Source of the DNA: Protopterus annectens
Lineage: Eukaryota; Chordata; Ceratodontiformes; Protopteridae
Assembly (NCBI RefSeq): GCF_019279795.1
Contig: NC_056745.1
Location: forward strand, 511,811,006 to 511,875,005
Length of the DNA: 64,000 nucleotides
Reading direction: 5' to 3'
The first letter of the stretch is position 1; every line of letters begins with the position of its first letter. The notes below the pieces were generated by a model. It was not told the DNA's origin, did no database searches, and was given only the letters and a program-made list of their open reading frames with translations. The translations under genes and the position numbers were made by a program. Positions 32,402-43,705 of the stretch are shown here, in pieces.

Positions 32402-32600
32402 GTTAGTTATGTACTCACCATAACGATCGATGTATGTGGTCCATCTCGCCTACATTCATTACTGATGGGTTCGGAGCCGAGAATCGGCTCCAACTCGGTC
32501 GACTATTTTTCTAGCACAAAGTCTCTAATTGGCTGGGCTAACCGGTATCCCAAGATGCATCTCGCCCCAACCCCCAGATCTTGTTTGCACACATCACAAT
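32402..32600 (-). repeat. Left inverted terminal repeat of DIRS D
   Basis: Inverse of 38345-38511: CTCTAATTGGCTGGGCTAAC, CGGTATCCCAAGATGCATCT and GGAGCCGAGAATCGGCTCC are mirrored. Contains the palindrome GTTATGTACTCACCATAAC at 32406-32424. Confidence 0.93.
32406..32424. promoter_or_regulatory. Palindromic terminal motif, probable recombinase site (D, left end)
   Basis: Identical to 8536-8554 in C although the sequence around it differs between C and D. Inverted copy at 32738-32756. Conservation confined to this stretch suggests a binding site for the element recombinase; function inferred. Confidence 0.58.
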
Positions 32601-32699
32601 CACTCCACATACACAAACCTCGCCAAGAGGAATATCACCAACCAGGAAAAAGGAACAAATTCCTCCAAATCCTTCAGGAAGGGGGCAGATGGGAGGGTA

Positions 32700-32830
32700 C
32701 GTAAGAATGTAGGCAAGATGGACCACATACATCGATCGTTATGGTGAGTACATAACTAACTGATGTTGTGTGGTCCTATCTCGCCTACATTAATTACTGA
32801 TGGGACAGCGTCCCTAGCACCTCTAACCCG
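32700..32830 (-). repeat. Internal complementary region of DIRS D
   Basis: GACCACATACATCGATCG then TTATGGTGAGTACATAAC (inverse of the left end), directly followed by TGATGTTGTGTGGTCCTA and TCTCGCCTACATTAATTACT (inverse of the right end). Confidence 0.9.
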
Positions 32831-34140
32831 GGAGGCTCATAGGAAAATACTCCTGAGAACCGTGGAACCAAAGGAAGCCCGGCCTCTAGATGCCACATCC
32901 AGCTTGTAATGAGAGCTAAAGGTATGATGAGAAGCCCAGGCGGCCACTGCACAAATGTCGTCCAAGGAAAGCCTGGATGATACGCTATTGAAGTCGAGAC
33001 TGCCCTGATGGAATGAGCCTCAACTGGGAATGGTAAATTTCTGCCTGCTGATGAGTAAATAAAGGAAATGCAATCCTTAATCCACTTAGAAATTGTGCAC
33101 TTGGAAACAGGGCCACCAGTTCTATTCTCTGAGGAGGACACAAACAATTGAGCCGATTTTCTTATATGTTTCGTCCTGTGTAAATAGAATCTCAGTTGTC
33201 TATGCACATCCAATTGATGAAATCTGAACTCTGCTTTGTTGGAGAAGTTTGGAAAAAACACCGGTAACTCAATGGATTGGTGGAGGTTAAACGTGGAAGA
33301 CACCTTAGGGAGGAAGGACGGATTAAGTCTCAAGGATAACCTGTCCTTATGGAAGATCAAATATGGGGGCTTAATGGACAACGCTTGAAGTTCTGATACT
33401 CTTCCAGCCGAAGTGATGGCCAGCAAGAACGCAGTCTTCCAGGATAAGAATTTTAGTTCGCAAGTGGCAGCCGGCTCAAAGGGCGGAGAAGTGATGGCTT
33501 GCAACACCAGATTTAAATCCCATGGCATGACGGGTTCTGACATAGGAGGGCAAAGTAACCAGGCTCCTTTCAAAAAGGCCTTGCAAAGTTTATGGCCCAT
33601 AAGAGCGGGCTCGTAGGATACATGGAAGTTAGAAATGGCTGCCAGCTGCACCTTAATGGTCGAGGGAGCGGAGCCCTGTCGGAAGAGCATAGCTAAAAAG
33701 TCTAAGACCACCGATATAGGGGCTGTGAAAGGGTCCAGGCCTTGGGCCTGAGCCCAAATGGAAAATCTCTTCCATTTGCTGGAGTAAATTCTTCTGGAGG
33801 AGGACTTGTGAGAGGACGATAGGATATGCACCACCTCAGGTGAAAGGGAATGTAGTCTAACTAATGATGGAAGTGGAGCAGCCAGGCTGTCAACCTGAGG
33901 GACTGTAGGGAGGGGTGGAACTGTCCCATGTGAGTCAATAGGTCTGGCACTGGATCCAGAGTTCAAGGACCATCCACTGTGTACTGCTGAAGAAAGGGGA
34001 ACCAGACTTGGCGGGGTCAGTGTGGGGCAATTAGAATCATCTTGCTTCCCAAGTAAATGGCTTTCTGAATCACTCTTGGTAACAAAGGAAATGGAGGAAA
34101 GGCATAGAGCAGACCGGGAGGCCAACCGTGGACTAGTGCG
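32830..34140 (-). pseudogene. DIRS tyrosine recombinase (D), nearly intact, frameshift before the tyrosine
   Basis: One frame (32794-34452, 552 codons) carries most of YR: SSHKSSSRRIYSSKWKRFSI, VVLDFLAMLFRQGSAPSTIK, box I ITSAGRVSELQALS (Arg), DVHRQLRFYLHRTKH, SKCTISKWIKDCISF and box II AHSIRAVSTSIAYH (His, Arg). Just after, at about 32985, the frame slips: GFPWTTFVQWPPG replaces the expected GFPLDDICAVAAWASHHTFS, so the SHYKLDV tyrosine motif near 32905 falls in the adjacent frame. The upstream 100 codons or so overlap the RNase H/MT gene in another frame. Confidence 0.88.
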
Positions 34141-35014
34141 TCTCTGGGTGACTCCCCCTGTGGGGGGATCAGGGTGAAGTAGCTGTTGCATTTGGCATTG
34201 AGAGGACTGGCAAAGAGATTGCAGCAAGGCTGACCCCACCTGCTGAAGATCCGAGTCGCAACTCGGTTGTTCAGAGACCACTCGTAAGGCATCAGAATAC
34301 CTCTGCTTAGCCTGTCTGCTATCACATTGGATTTTCCCGGAATGTGCGTTGCCACTAGAAACCGTTGGGAAGACACTGCCCAATTCCACACTCTCATGGC
34401 TTCTCTGCAAAGGGGGTAAGACTTGGTTCCTCCTTGCTTGTTCAAGTACCACACAACTGACATGCTGTCCGAGTGAATAGCAATCGTTCCCCGGGGAAAG
34501 AGCTCTGGAGTGCTTGCAACGATAACAGCACTGCTCTCATCTCTAGGACATTGATGTGTAAGTGTACCTCGTGATCCTGCCACGTGCCTTGGACCGTTCT
34601 GCCCAGATAACCCACCCTATCTGGGAAGCGTCCGTGGTCACTGTGGCAGCAGGAGACAAAGGAACTAGATTCCTCCCCTTGTCCAGGTTGGAGGAACATA
34701 GCCACCAACGGAGATCCTGTCTGCATTGTTCCGTGAGGAGAACTGGATGAGAGAGGAAATTTTTGAAAGGACCACTGGACTGAAGACAGCCACTGGAGGA
34801 TCTGCATGTGTAGCCTGGCTAAGGGCACTAGCATGATGGTCGCCACCATGGATCCCAATAGCTGAAGAACTAACCTGGCTTGGACCTTCTTGCGGGGCAA
34901 CAAAGCTTGGACCTGAGATTGCAACACTCTTATCCTTTCTAGAGGTAGAAAGGCCCTCATTTGAACAGAGTCTAGCTCTGCGCCTATAAATACAACACGC
35001 TGTGAGGGCAGCAA
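33990..35014 (-). pseudogene. DIRS RNase H and methyltransferase-like domains (D)
   Basis: The frame 34442-35014 covers the RT thumb (QRVVFIGAELDSVQMRAFLP) and RNase H start (VRYLGRTVQ; HINVLEMRAVLLSLQALQ), and 34017-34583 continues with IAIHSDSMSVVWYLNKQGG (third acidic residue), HIPGKSNVIADRLSR (last Asp) and the MT-like block RWGQPCCNLFASPLN, LLYAFPPFPLLPRVIQKAI, MILIAPH. One frameshift separates the two frames around 34500. The two catalytic acidic residues near the start lie in the shifted portion. Confidence 0.85.
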
Positions 35015-35790
35015 GGCAGATTTTTTCCTAGTTTAATGTAATTCCTAGCCTTTGGCAAAGGGTTATGGTAGCCTCCCTGGCTTGAATGAGGAGATGCTTG
35101 GTGGAGGCGGTAAGGAGCCAATCGTCCAGGTAAGGAAACACCTGGAATCCTAGACGTCTCAGGTGAGCTGTCACCACTGCCAAACACTTGGTAAACACCC
35201 TAGCGCTGTGGTAAGACCAAAGGGCAGGGCTCGAAACTGGAAATGACTGGCTCCAAGCCAGAAGCTTAAATGATTCCTGGATGCCTTGTTTATCTTGATG
35301 TGGTATTGAGGTCAATGGAGCACATCCATACTCCCTCTCCCAGCAATGGGAAGATGGATTGAAGAGTGACCATTCGGAATTTGGACTTCAGGACGTAGTG
35401 ATTCAATCGGCTGAGATCCAGAATGGGTCTCAAGTCCCCTGTTTTTTTCGGCACCAAAGAGAGTCAAGTTCCTGATCCGATGTGATCTGAGGGGACTGGG
35501 TTGGAGGACTCCATTTCTTAGCAGCTTTGGTATCTCTAGTGCTGCTTGATCCCTTTGACTGGGTGGAACGTCCGGGATTTTTTTGATTGGGGGAGGGGGT
35601 GAAGCAAAGGGAATGGTGTAACCTCCGGTAATTATTCGAAGCACCCATCGATCCTGAGTGATGCTCTCCCAGGCTTGAGGATGTCTCGAAAAACGGCCCC
35701 CGACTGGCTCCGGAATAGCACAGTCGGGCGATCCCTCAGGGATGCTGATAGGAAGATCCGCGAAAGGAATCACGGTCTCCCAAATTGCGA
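35015..35790 (-). pseudogene. DIRS reverse transcriptase (D), frameshifted
   Basis: 35312-35773 carries EPVGGRFSRHPQAWESIT, WVLRIITGGYTIPFASPP and the fingers region in a damaged form (LTLFGAEKNRGLETHSG is shifted from the expected VPKKTGDLRPILD). 35028-35315 carries ARVFTKCLAVVTAHLRRLG and FPYLDDWLLTASTKHLL, the catalytic pair with the downstream Trp intact. At least two frameshifts, and the first catalytic Asp region (KLFQIDIK-like, near 35300) is out of frame. Confidence 0.83.
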
Positions 35791-35799
35791 GGGGCCTCC

Positions 35800-37997
35800 T
35801 CTGTCCTTAGGACGGCGTCTTACAGAATAACCCCCCCCCTTCTGCCTCTGGAGGGGGGCTCACCATGAGTGATGGGGAAAGACTTTTGTGACTTCTTGAA
35901 CCACATCTTCCCTCCTCTCTGTGCCTTGGGATAAGGCTTAGAGGGAAGAGAAAAACAGGCCCCTATGGCAGATAAAGTCTTACCCTCCTGCTCACATCTG
36001 GTGAGCATGTCTTTCACTTTGGGTCTGAAAAGAGAGGACCCATCGAAGGGGGCGTCAGTGAAGGAAGACTAGAAGGCCTCCGCGAAGTGACATAGGCGCA
36101 TCCAGGCTTGCCTCCTAAGAGCCAAACCTGAACTAGCTGCCCTACTCGCCCCTTCGGCTGCATAAGATATGAGCCTCATGGACGAGTTGACAATGGAACC
36201 AAGGATAGACAAATGGGCATTAACAGTCTGTGCTACCGCCTCAGGCATGTTACCCGTCAAGGTATCTCCCAACTCTTTGAGGAGATCCCTCTGGAGCAGA
36301 GTAAAGTGACAAAGGTAATTCGGTGACTGCAGTGTAAAGGTCGCTGAAGACCGGGTACGCTTCCCATACCGATCCATACTCCTGGATTCCTTGTTAGGAG
36401 GATGGACAGAAGAAGAAGCCTCTGAAACTTCCTGCTGAGTGTCTGACGCCACCACCATGGCATCTACAGGGACCCCTTTTGTCAAGAACTCTTTCCCTTG
36501 GGAAGCAGTCAGGAACTTATTCGGACTGGGCACTGGTTCCACAGAATCAGGGTGCTTCCACACCCTTCGACAAATCAGGTCTAAGAGTTCATCGAAGGGT
36601 GGAGACACCCAGGAGGCAGAAGGCTGAGTTCCGAAGGCCTTGAGGAATACAGACTCCTCCTCAGAAGGGGGCTTGGAAGGCCAGTCACCTCTCTACCTCA
36701 ATATCTCCAGGATGTTGGAGAAAGAGACATCAGAGGACGACTTAGGGGACCCCTCTGCATCTTTGAGGTCGGTATCGGAGGTGATAGACTCGCCTTGGGA
36801 GTCTGTGTGCTTCCTCTTGCACAACTTATTCCTGGAAGGCTCCTCAGGCACAGACTGAGCGGCCCTCAGAAAGTTGGGGACCACTCATGGGGGTGTCCTC
36901 AGGCCTTCGAGCTTCGCTGTCCACAGATAGGGGGTGTCAGAGGCTCTAGCCAGGGTGTATGGGGACGGAGTGACCGATCCAAGTGATGTCGCCGATAACC
37001 TGGCCAGTGCGCTTCATGGCCTCGAATGCGGGCCCCCCCGAATCCAAGGACTGACCCATCTCCAAGACCACAACCGGAGTCGGGGTCCCCCTAGCCGAAG
37101 CGCCGAGAGGGAGACTCAGAGCCAACGGAAGTCCCGATGCATCCCCCTCGGGCTCAACCGAGGAAATCAGAGTGCTGAAACCAGATGACGGAACCGAAAT
37201 GGTTGGAGCCAATGACAGCTCCGATAAACCTGCCAGGGGTATCAGAGCCGGCGCAAGGACATCACTCGGCGACAAACACTCCGGCTCCGACAACACAGAG
37301 GTGCTCGGAGAAGGAATTATCGGTACCGACAAGGGGGCAGGCTCCGGAGCCGACTGGGTCAGAGCAGAAAACAATTTGGCTAACACCGGCGACTGAAGGA
37401 GCCTCTGGACCACTCTATCCACATCCAAATCAGACAACCTCGAGGATTTGGAGGAAACTGAAGGAGATGAGGATCTCCTACCTATGGACTCCTGCCTAAC
37501 ACTGGGTGACCGGCTCCGAATTGGCTCCAAAATGATCGGAGCCGAGGTAGACTCCAGTACCACAGATACCTCCTGCGGCCCCGAGGACAATGGAGCCGAG
37601 CAGGCAGTATCCAAAACAGAGCTCTTGCCCTGTGGCTCTGAAGCCAAAGGAGCCGAGGAGGTTGTAACTATTTTCAAAATCTTCTCCGGGGCTCCGAAGA
37701 ACTAGATGGAGCCAGAGATCTTTTCTTAGTTCTGGTAGATTTAGACTTGCCAGTAGAAGCAGACTCTAGATCCTCTTCAAAAGCGGGCTTGACCAGGCCC
37801 TTCAAAATCAGTTTATTTTTCCTTTCCTGCAGCACCCTAGAGCTGAAGGAATGGCAGACACTGCATGATTCTTGTAAATGAATCGCACCAAGGCAATAAA
37901 CAAAGATGGCATGCCCATCTGTAATCGACATTTTATAAGCACATTTAGAGCATTTTTTAAACCCGGAGGGTTTATGCTCCTTCTGCTCTTTCGACAT
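35800..37997 (-). pseudogene. DIRS Gag (D), broken
   Basis: Start at 37995-37997 (MSKEQKEHKPSGFKKCSKC). Zinc motif: CSKCAYKM, DGHAIFVYCLGAIH, CSVCHSF (one Cys position replaced, FVYC for RCxxC). Pieces: 37674-38018, 36946-37677 (Ser/Pro-rich), 36693-36884 (NKLCKRKHTDSQGE, SSDVSFSNILEILR), 36069-36608 (MSPPFDELLDLICRRVW, KGVPVDAMVVASDTQQEV, RRQAWMRLCHFAEAF) and 35820-36017 (KMWFKKSQKSF and Arg-rich end). Same block order as C. Confidence 0.82.
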
Positions 37998-38344
37998 GTC
38001 CAACAAAATTCCAAACACTCAACAACAGTAGGAAGGCGGGAAACACTACTGGACACAGGAACTCTAATTTAAATGTTCCCTAGGAAAAGAACCGACAAAA
38101 CACACACTATAGAACGATTTGCGAAGGAGAGGACTAGGTCCCTCTAAATTAAACGGGCCTAGCCCGCCAAACACAAGGGAAACCACACACACACTCCAAA
38201 AAACTAATCGAACAGGCTCAAACACACACAAAACACAATATAGCTATGAGAATAGCTTTTTTTGTATAAAAGAGAAGTACAAAACTTTAGAAAGTTTAGT
38301 AAAAAAGTGTACTTAGCCACAGCCAAGCTCGACACCACGTCCTA

Positions 38345-38511
38345 ACTCAACGAGCGGCAAACGAGATCTGGGGGTTGGGGCGAGGTGCATCCTGGGATAC
38401 CGGTTAGCCCAGCCAATTAGAGACTTCGTGCTAGAAAAATAGTTGGCTGAGTCGGAGCCGATTCTCATTACTCAGTAATGAATGTAGGCGAGAGAGGACC
38501 ACATAACATCA
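38345..38511 (-). repeat. Right inverted terminal repeat of DIRS D
   Basis: Inverse of 32402-32600; ends GAGAGAGGACCACATAACAT then CA. Confidence 0.92.
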
Positions 38512-39003
38512 TATATTTTTTATCTTGCCATAATTTATTTATACCACCTCCCAAAATTGCCTGCAGCAAAATAAGTACTCATTCCTAATTTTATTTTGTT
38601 TTTACTCGTCTGCCCTCATTTGGGCAGACATCGTGATTCCTTTGGAAAGCTAAATCTGTCCCATAATGCACAGACTGTGAGAACAAATAGCCCTACCATT
38701 TGTTGTCAGACTAGACTTCCATTCACTTAGAATGGAACACCTGAAAAAAAAACTGCCAAGTTTGAGAGTCTGCAGCTCATGTGTCATTGACTGGTATGCG
38801 CTGAGTTTTACAAATGTTGTTCCTACTGATGTACTACACATGCTCTGAAAGAAACTTGCAAAAGTGTCAACAAATTACTGAAATAAAGACTTTTCACAAG
38901 GAGCAGTTTTGCAAGTTTCAGTTCCTGGCTAGGATACTCCTCCCATCTCACCTCCTTCAGTGGGTTAGTGTCTCATTTCCAGCTTTGCTAGATTCAACTA
39001 TTT
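38512..39003. other. Unique-looking AT-rich sequence right of DIRS D
   Basis: About 490 bp with no recognised element, gene or repeat. Short open frames on both strands have no recognisable motif. Confidence 0.5.
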
Positions 39004-39269
39004 AGTCAGCTTTGCATGACAAAGCTGCGGTGGTGGTGCTGCGGTAGCGTTGTCGCCTCACAGTAAGACGTTGTCCTGTTCGATTCTCAGCTAAAGCGTC
39101 TTCTGTGTGGAGACATGCGTGAATGGGCGTACCTTCGTTGAAGGTTGTGCATCAGGCCTGGCAAGTCGGTATGTAAAAATCTTCTGCCAATCATTAGCGG
39201 ACCGGAGTTCCACTGTGGCGACCCCTAACCGGGAAAAGCCGAAAGATACAAGTCAGTTTTGCATGACAA
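39004..39269 (+). mobile_element. tRNA-derived SINE with target-site duplications
   Basis: A 228-bp insert (39023-39250) flanked by AGTCAGCTTTGCATGACAA (39004-39022) and AGTCAGTTTTGCATGACAA (39251-39269), a 19-bp duplication with one mismatch. The head resembles a tRNA-type pol III promoter: A-box-like region GGTAGCGTTGTCGCCTCACA and B-box-like GTTCGATTC about 30 bp further. The tail contains GTGGCGACCCCTAACCGGGA then AAAGCCGAAAG, a type of 3' tail seen in fish SINEs. No poly-A. Non-autonomous, mobilised by a LINE. Confidence 0.8.
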
Positions 39270-39460
39270 TAGACATAAAAAAATAGACTGGTGTGACACT
39301 AAATCTGTTCCCTTGTATATCTCTTCACTTCTGAATAGCATTTCCCAGGAATAAAAAAAAAAGCAAATGCACAAGTCCAGAATTTAGACCAGTCTATCCA
39401 TTTTTTAAAATGTGCACAGTAAAATATTCAACTTGTAATGCATTTTGGCTGCTGACATGG
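39270..39460. other. Short unannotated gap
   Basis: About 190 bp between the SINE and a LINE 3' end. Contains an A run (39353-39364); nothing else recognised. Confidence 0.5.
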
Positions 39461-39462
39461 TT

Positions 39463-40302
39463 ATAGGTTCATAGGTAGATACTAGGCTATCTGCCCTAGG
39501 GCATTTATAAGCCTAGCCAGAGTGTATTTGGCTTCCGCCTCCCTATTAGATTAGCCTACTGTGCCTCTGTAAAGTAGGTCACAGAAGGTACCCTTTTAAG
39601 ATTAGTTTACTGTGCCTCTGTCTAGCAGGGACACAGGAGAGATCCCAGGGGTGAATTTGCGATTTCCCATCCACGCGTCCAAATTTCGCTTGAAGAGGGT
39701 CAGCGAGGGGCTATGTCTAACATGAACTGGGATTCTATTCCAGAGTGAGGGAGCCTCTGGGAAATGAATCTGTCCCTCCAGCATGTCCTATTTATTTTTG
39801 TGCTGAGGTTTAGGTCCCTGGAGCATGTAGCTCTAAGGGACTTGGATTTTTTGAGGTGGAGCATGTCCATTAATTCTGGGTTTGACATGGCTTTGTACGT
39901 CAGGCATAGATCGCCTCTGAGTAGGCAGTAAGCAACTGAGTAGAGCTGGAGTTTCTTTAGTTGAGCTGCATAGGACATCTGTTTGTAGCCCATGATCCTC
40001 TTGGTGAGGTACTTTTGGGGTCTCTCCAGTTGCTGCAGGTGCCGGGTCAGGTACATCCAAAAAGTAGAGGGGCACAATGACCTCTCTTGATCTAGATGCA
40101 AACCCTTTCGTGATAAGGTGGGCTATATAGAAGGTCTTTCTAACCACTTTGGCAACGTGATTATCAAAGGAGAGATTACTATCTACGTTGGTCCCCAAAT
40201 CTCTAATTACTTCTTCCGTACTTAATGGATTACCACCTATGTGGTAATTTGTGGGCACCTTGTTTTTCCCAAAGGGGATGACCATGCACTTTTTAGCATT
40301 TT
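39463..40302 (-). mobile_element. CR1-like LINE fragment, 5'-truncated
   Basis: Last 840 bp of a minus-strand LINE. It encodes the C-terminal part of the RT protein in pieces: 39833-40285 (VIPFGKNKVPTNYHIGGNPL, RDLGTNVDSNLSFDNHVAKV), 39700-40101 (TKRIMGYKQMSYAAQLKKLQ, LRGDLCLTYKAMSNPELMDM) and 39602-39784 (LWNRIPVHVRHSPSLTLFKR). The 3' end, TAGGTTCATAGGTAGATACT then AGGCTATC, matches the end of the second copy at 52800. Homology to that copy stops near 40302, the usual 5' truncation of LINEs. Confidence 0.83.
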
Positions 40303-40727
40303 CTTTACATAGTTATTCTTTTATAGTATAACCTGAACTTATGGTATTTAATGATATATTTTACAACAGTTCTCAGTTTCTTAACAATGACCTCCCAAGC
40401 CTCTGATGTGACCTAGCACTTTTTCTTACTATTGCTTTATGTAGTTTGTCTTAGTTGTATACTTGTAGCATGTTTCTCATCCTCTCAGCAAGAGACTCCT
40501 GGAGAAAACTTCCAAAGCAGATACTTGTATTGAAAGAGTACTAGCAGATGTAGCAGTGATACCGCACTCAATAGTACTGACAAACACAGGGGAATCTACA
40601 TGTCTGAATCCAGCAGTGATGAAATTGCAGCACAATTTTACTCAATCTCTACATTTCATAATGCATAACATTCGCACCACACTTACAGAGGCAGACCTCC
40701 ACCTTCCACAAACACAGCTACCCACAC
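40303..40727. other. No gene recognised between LINE fragment and tandem array
   Basis: About 425 bp. A short plus-strand open frame (40556-40786) has no recognisable domain and runs into the tandem array; I do not call it a gene. Confidence 0.45.
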
Positions 40728-40730
40728 AAC

Positions 40731-41775
40731 TGCTACGGTCCGGTTTCTCCCTACAGTTATTGCAAGCCAAGAATAACACTTTTTAATAAGTATACCTACC
40801 AGACAAGTCTGCATAGCACACTTGGTCTACCTGCATCATCGCAGCACGGGTTCCTCCCCACCCCAGCAACTGCAACATTGCCAGATAAAACCACTGCTAC
40901 GGTCCAGTTTCTCCCTACAGTTATTGCACGCCAAGAATAACACTTTTTAATAAGGATACCTACCAGACAAGGTCTACATAGCACACCTGGTCTACCTGCA
41001 TCATCGCAGCTCGGGCCCCCAGCAACTGCAACATTGCCAGATAAAACCACTGCTGCGGTCAGGTTTCTTCCTACAGTTATTGCAAGCCAAGAATAACACT
41101 TTTAATAAGGATACCTACCAGACAAGTCTGCATAGCACACTTGGTCTACCTGCATCATCGCAGCTCAGGTTCCTCCCAACCCCAGCAACTGCAACATTGC
41201 CAGATAAAACCACTGCTACGGTCTAGTTTCTCCCTACAATTATTGCAAGCCAAGAATAACACTTTTTAATAAGGATACCTACCAGACAAGTCTGCATAGC
41301 ACACTTGGCCCACCTGCATCATCGCCCCCCCCAGCAACTGCATCATTGCCAGATAAAATCATTGCTATGGTCCGGTTTCTCCCTATAGTTATTGCACGCC
41401 AAGAATAACACTTTTTAATAGGTATACCTATCAGACAAGTCTGCATAGCACACTTTGTCTTCCTGCATCATCTCAGCTCAGGTCCGCCCCCCCCCCCCAG
41501 CAACTGCAACATTGCCAGATAAAACCACTGCTATGGTCCAGTTTCTCCCTATAGTTATTGCAAGCCAAAACTAACACTTTTTAATAGGTATACCTACCAG
41601 ACAAGTCTGCATAGCACACCTGGTCTACCTACATCATCGCAGCTTGGGTCCCCCCCCAGCAACTGCAACATTGCCAGATAAAACCACGGCTACAGTCTAG
41701 TTTCTCCCTACAATTATTGCAAGACAAGAATAACACTTTTTAATAAGGATACCTACCAGACAAGTCTGCATAGGA
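40731..41775 (+). repeat. Tandem array of about 160-bp units, 6.5 copies
   Basis: Units begin TGCTACGGTCCGGTTTCTCC or a variant at 40731, 40895, 41051, 41214, 41363, 41529 and 41688, so the period varies 149-166 bp. Each unit contains TTATTGCAAGCCAAGAATAA, CTACCAGACAAGTCTGCATA, GCATCATCGCAGC, a variable C-rich run and CAGCAACTGCAACATTGCCA. Variation sits mostly in the C tract. The last unit is partial. Could be a minisatellite or upstream promoter monomers of the LINE that starts further right. Confidence 0.9.
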
Positions 41776-42400
41776 TGACTGTATATTTACAGTTCTTGTT
41801 ATTAGCAGATGTGGTCCTTAACAGTTATGTTTTAAACATTGTGACTGGTTATTTACATTTCCTTTTACAGCACATTTGTTAATTTCCTCCTTCTACCTCT
41901 TCCTTACTTACATTACAGCTCCAAGGCTTCCACTTCTTATGCGGATTGCTTTTCTCTGCCGTCTTCTGTGAGGGGGTGGGCCAGATCTCTACATGCTTTT
42001 TCTGGTTATACCTTCCCCCCATTTTGTATCTCCCTCCTCCCCCATGCACATTAGTCTATATATTAGTGGGTCTCCTTGAGTGGCACCATTTTGAAAGTTA
42101 TCTTTTGGACTGCTTGTGGTGAGGAAGCTTCCCCAGACCCTTTTCAATGTGACTGCATCAGTATAAGTAAATTAAAATAATACAATACAGCCAGACACAT
42201 TTGGTGTAGAGAGAAACAAGTGGAAAGATACATTTGGTGTACAAAGAAAAGAAATAAGTAAGCCCAGGGATATAACCGGAGTTAGTTTTAGCCCAGCTGC
42301 ACTCGGGCTCACTCCGCTCCCCTCCCTGCTTCTTATTCCCACCCACCCCCACTAGTGCTACATTTCAAATGACCTTAGCCACTCCCGTCATGCTAAGCAC
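41776..42400. other. Sequence between tandem array and LINE coding region
   Basis: About 620 bp without coding potential. The right part, C-rich on the plus strand from about 42290, probably belongs to the 5' untranslated part of the LINE, but the LINE's 5' end cannot be fixed from sequence alone. Confidence 0.4.
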
Positions 42401-42551
42401 CAATCACTGAATCTGCCCCACCCCTGTACCCATTTCCTTCTCTTCCACTATTCCACATCCTGTAAAGCAGTCTTCCATCTAACTACCTTACAATCACAAA
42501 CACCTCTCATCATCCACCACACCCACCCCATCTCGAGCAGATCTCTCACTC

Positions 42552-43700
42552 ATGACCAAACCCAATCAAACCATGCCCAAACTACCCAAACCCACATACA
42601 TACACCTCTTACTATTGCTCCTAGGTGTATCCACCCTCCCACTGCTAACTTCTATCACCAACCACCAAAAACAACTTAATTTTATCCACATACCAAGAAA
42701 AACTACTTCCACTAACATTACAACACACCCTTTTACTCAACTAGTCCGATATCACTACCAAACCTTCTTTATTCACCACTATGCACACAGGTTACAGCCA
42801 TCACACTACCAGTCCCAAACTATAAAGAACTTCAAGACCCTAAACAAACTACTCAAACTCTATTTCTACCTCAGAACCAAACTCATTAGCTGAGGTGATA
42901 TACACCCAAACACAGGCCTACAAAATCTAGGAGCCCCAACCATCAACCTGAATAATACCCTACTCCACAGAGACAAATTCATGCTCCTCATTTTAAATTA
43001 AAATGTCAGAAGTATACTAAACAAAGTCCACGACCTTCATGCACTACTCTCCTTTTATCAACCTGAGATAGTCATACTAACAGAGACTTGGCTTAAACCA
43101 GGCAACCACAACAATGAAATCACTCCACCACGTTACAATATAATTCGCAGTGACAGAATAGGTAAAAAAAAAAGGGGGGGGGGTGTTGCTATAGTGTATA
43201 AATCTCACCTCATCCTTGAGAAAGTAGACATAACCCCAGACCTCATAAAGTTGAACTCACTAACAAAACTAAGACTTAATGATAATAAACACATCAACAT
43301 CATAGGATGCTACATCCCCCCATGCAACAATATCCCCATTACAGAAAAACTCCTAGAATGGATATCTAACTCCTTCCCCTAGGAAAGCATAGTATTAGGA
43401 GACCTTAATACTGACTGGCAAAACTGTTCTAGTCATAACCCACTCTCCCATATGAACCTACATGGCCTAACCCAACTCATCACTTCCCCCACAACAGACA
43501 AGAGAAAAACACCAATCCACTAGATTGGATACTCGTACACCACCCATCACTGATATCCCTAGCAGGGTGTCTACCAGACACTGAGTGCCCACCAAGCCAC
43601 ATTCTTACTCAGATCAAAATCACCACAACTGACCCAAATATCTATTCGCCTAATTAGAAACAAAAAACACTTTAACCGCTCCAACTTTATAAATGACCTA
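42552..43700 (+). pseudogene. LINE endonuclease region (APE type), broken
   Basis: The target-nicking endonuclease domain of a non-LTR retrotransposon. After a 113-codon N-terminal frame (42552-42893), the reading continues through stops with NVRSILNKVHDLHALLSFYQ, PEIVILTETWLKPGN (catalytic Glu in TETWL), SDRIGKKKGGGVAIVYKSHL, IIGCYIPPCNN and VLGDLNTDWQN (GDxN motif). Stops at about 43000 and 43381 and frame changes near 43500 show decay. Confidence 0.8.
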
Positions 43701-43705
43701 AAAAT

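Larger units (their letters stand above)
32402..38511 (-). mobile_element. DIRS element copy D (group C), full length
   Basis: About 6.1 kb from GTTAGTTATGTACTCACC to ACCACATAACATCA. Left (32402-32600) and right (38345-38511) inverted repeats match closely, the ICR is at 32700-32830, and YR, RNase H/MT, RT and gag follow on the minus strand. It lies next to or just inside the right end of G. Right flank (38512 on) is unrelated, so the host sequence at the site is unclear. Confidence 0.92.

Noticed and set aside
39023..39110. Functional tRNA gene
   Set aside because: The A and B box-like sequences belong to a 228-bp unit with a target duplication; no cloverleaf with a proper acceptor stem is apparent. 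Called a SINE.
40731..41775. CRISPR-like array
   Set aside because: Units are about 160 bp and repeat throughout, with no short repeat/unique spacer alternation, and the context is eukaryotic.
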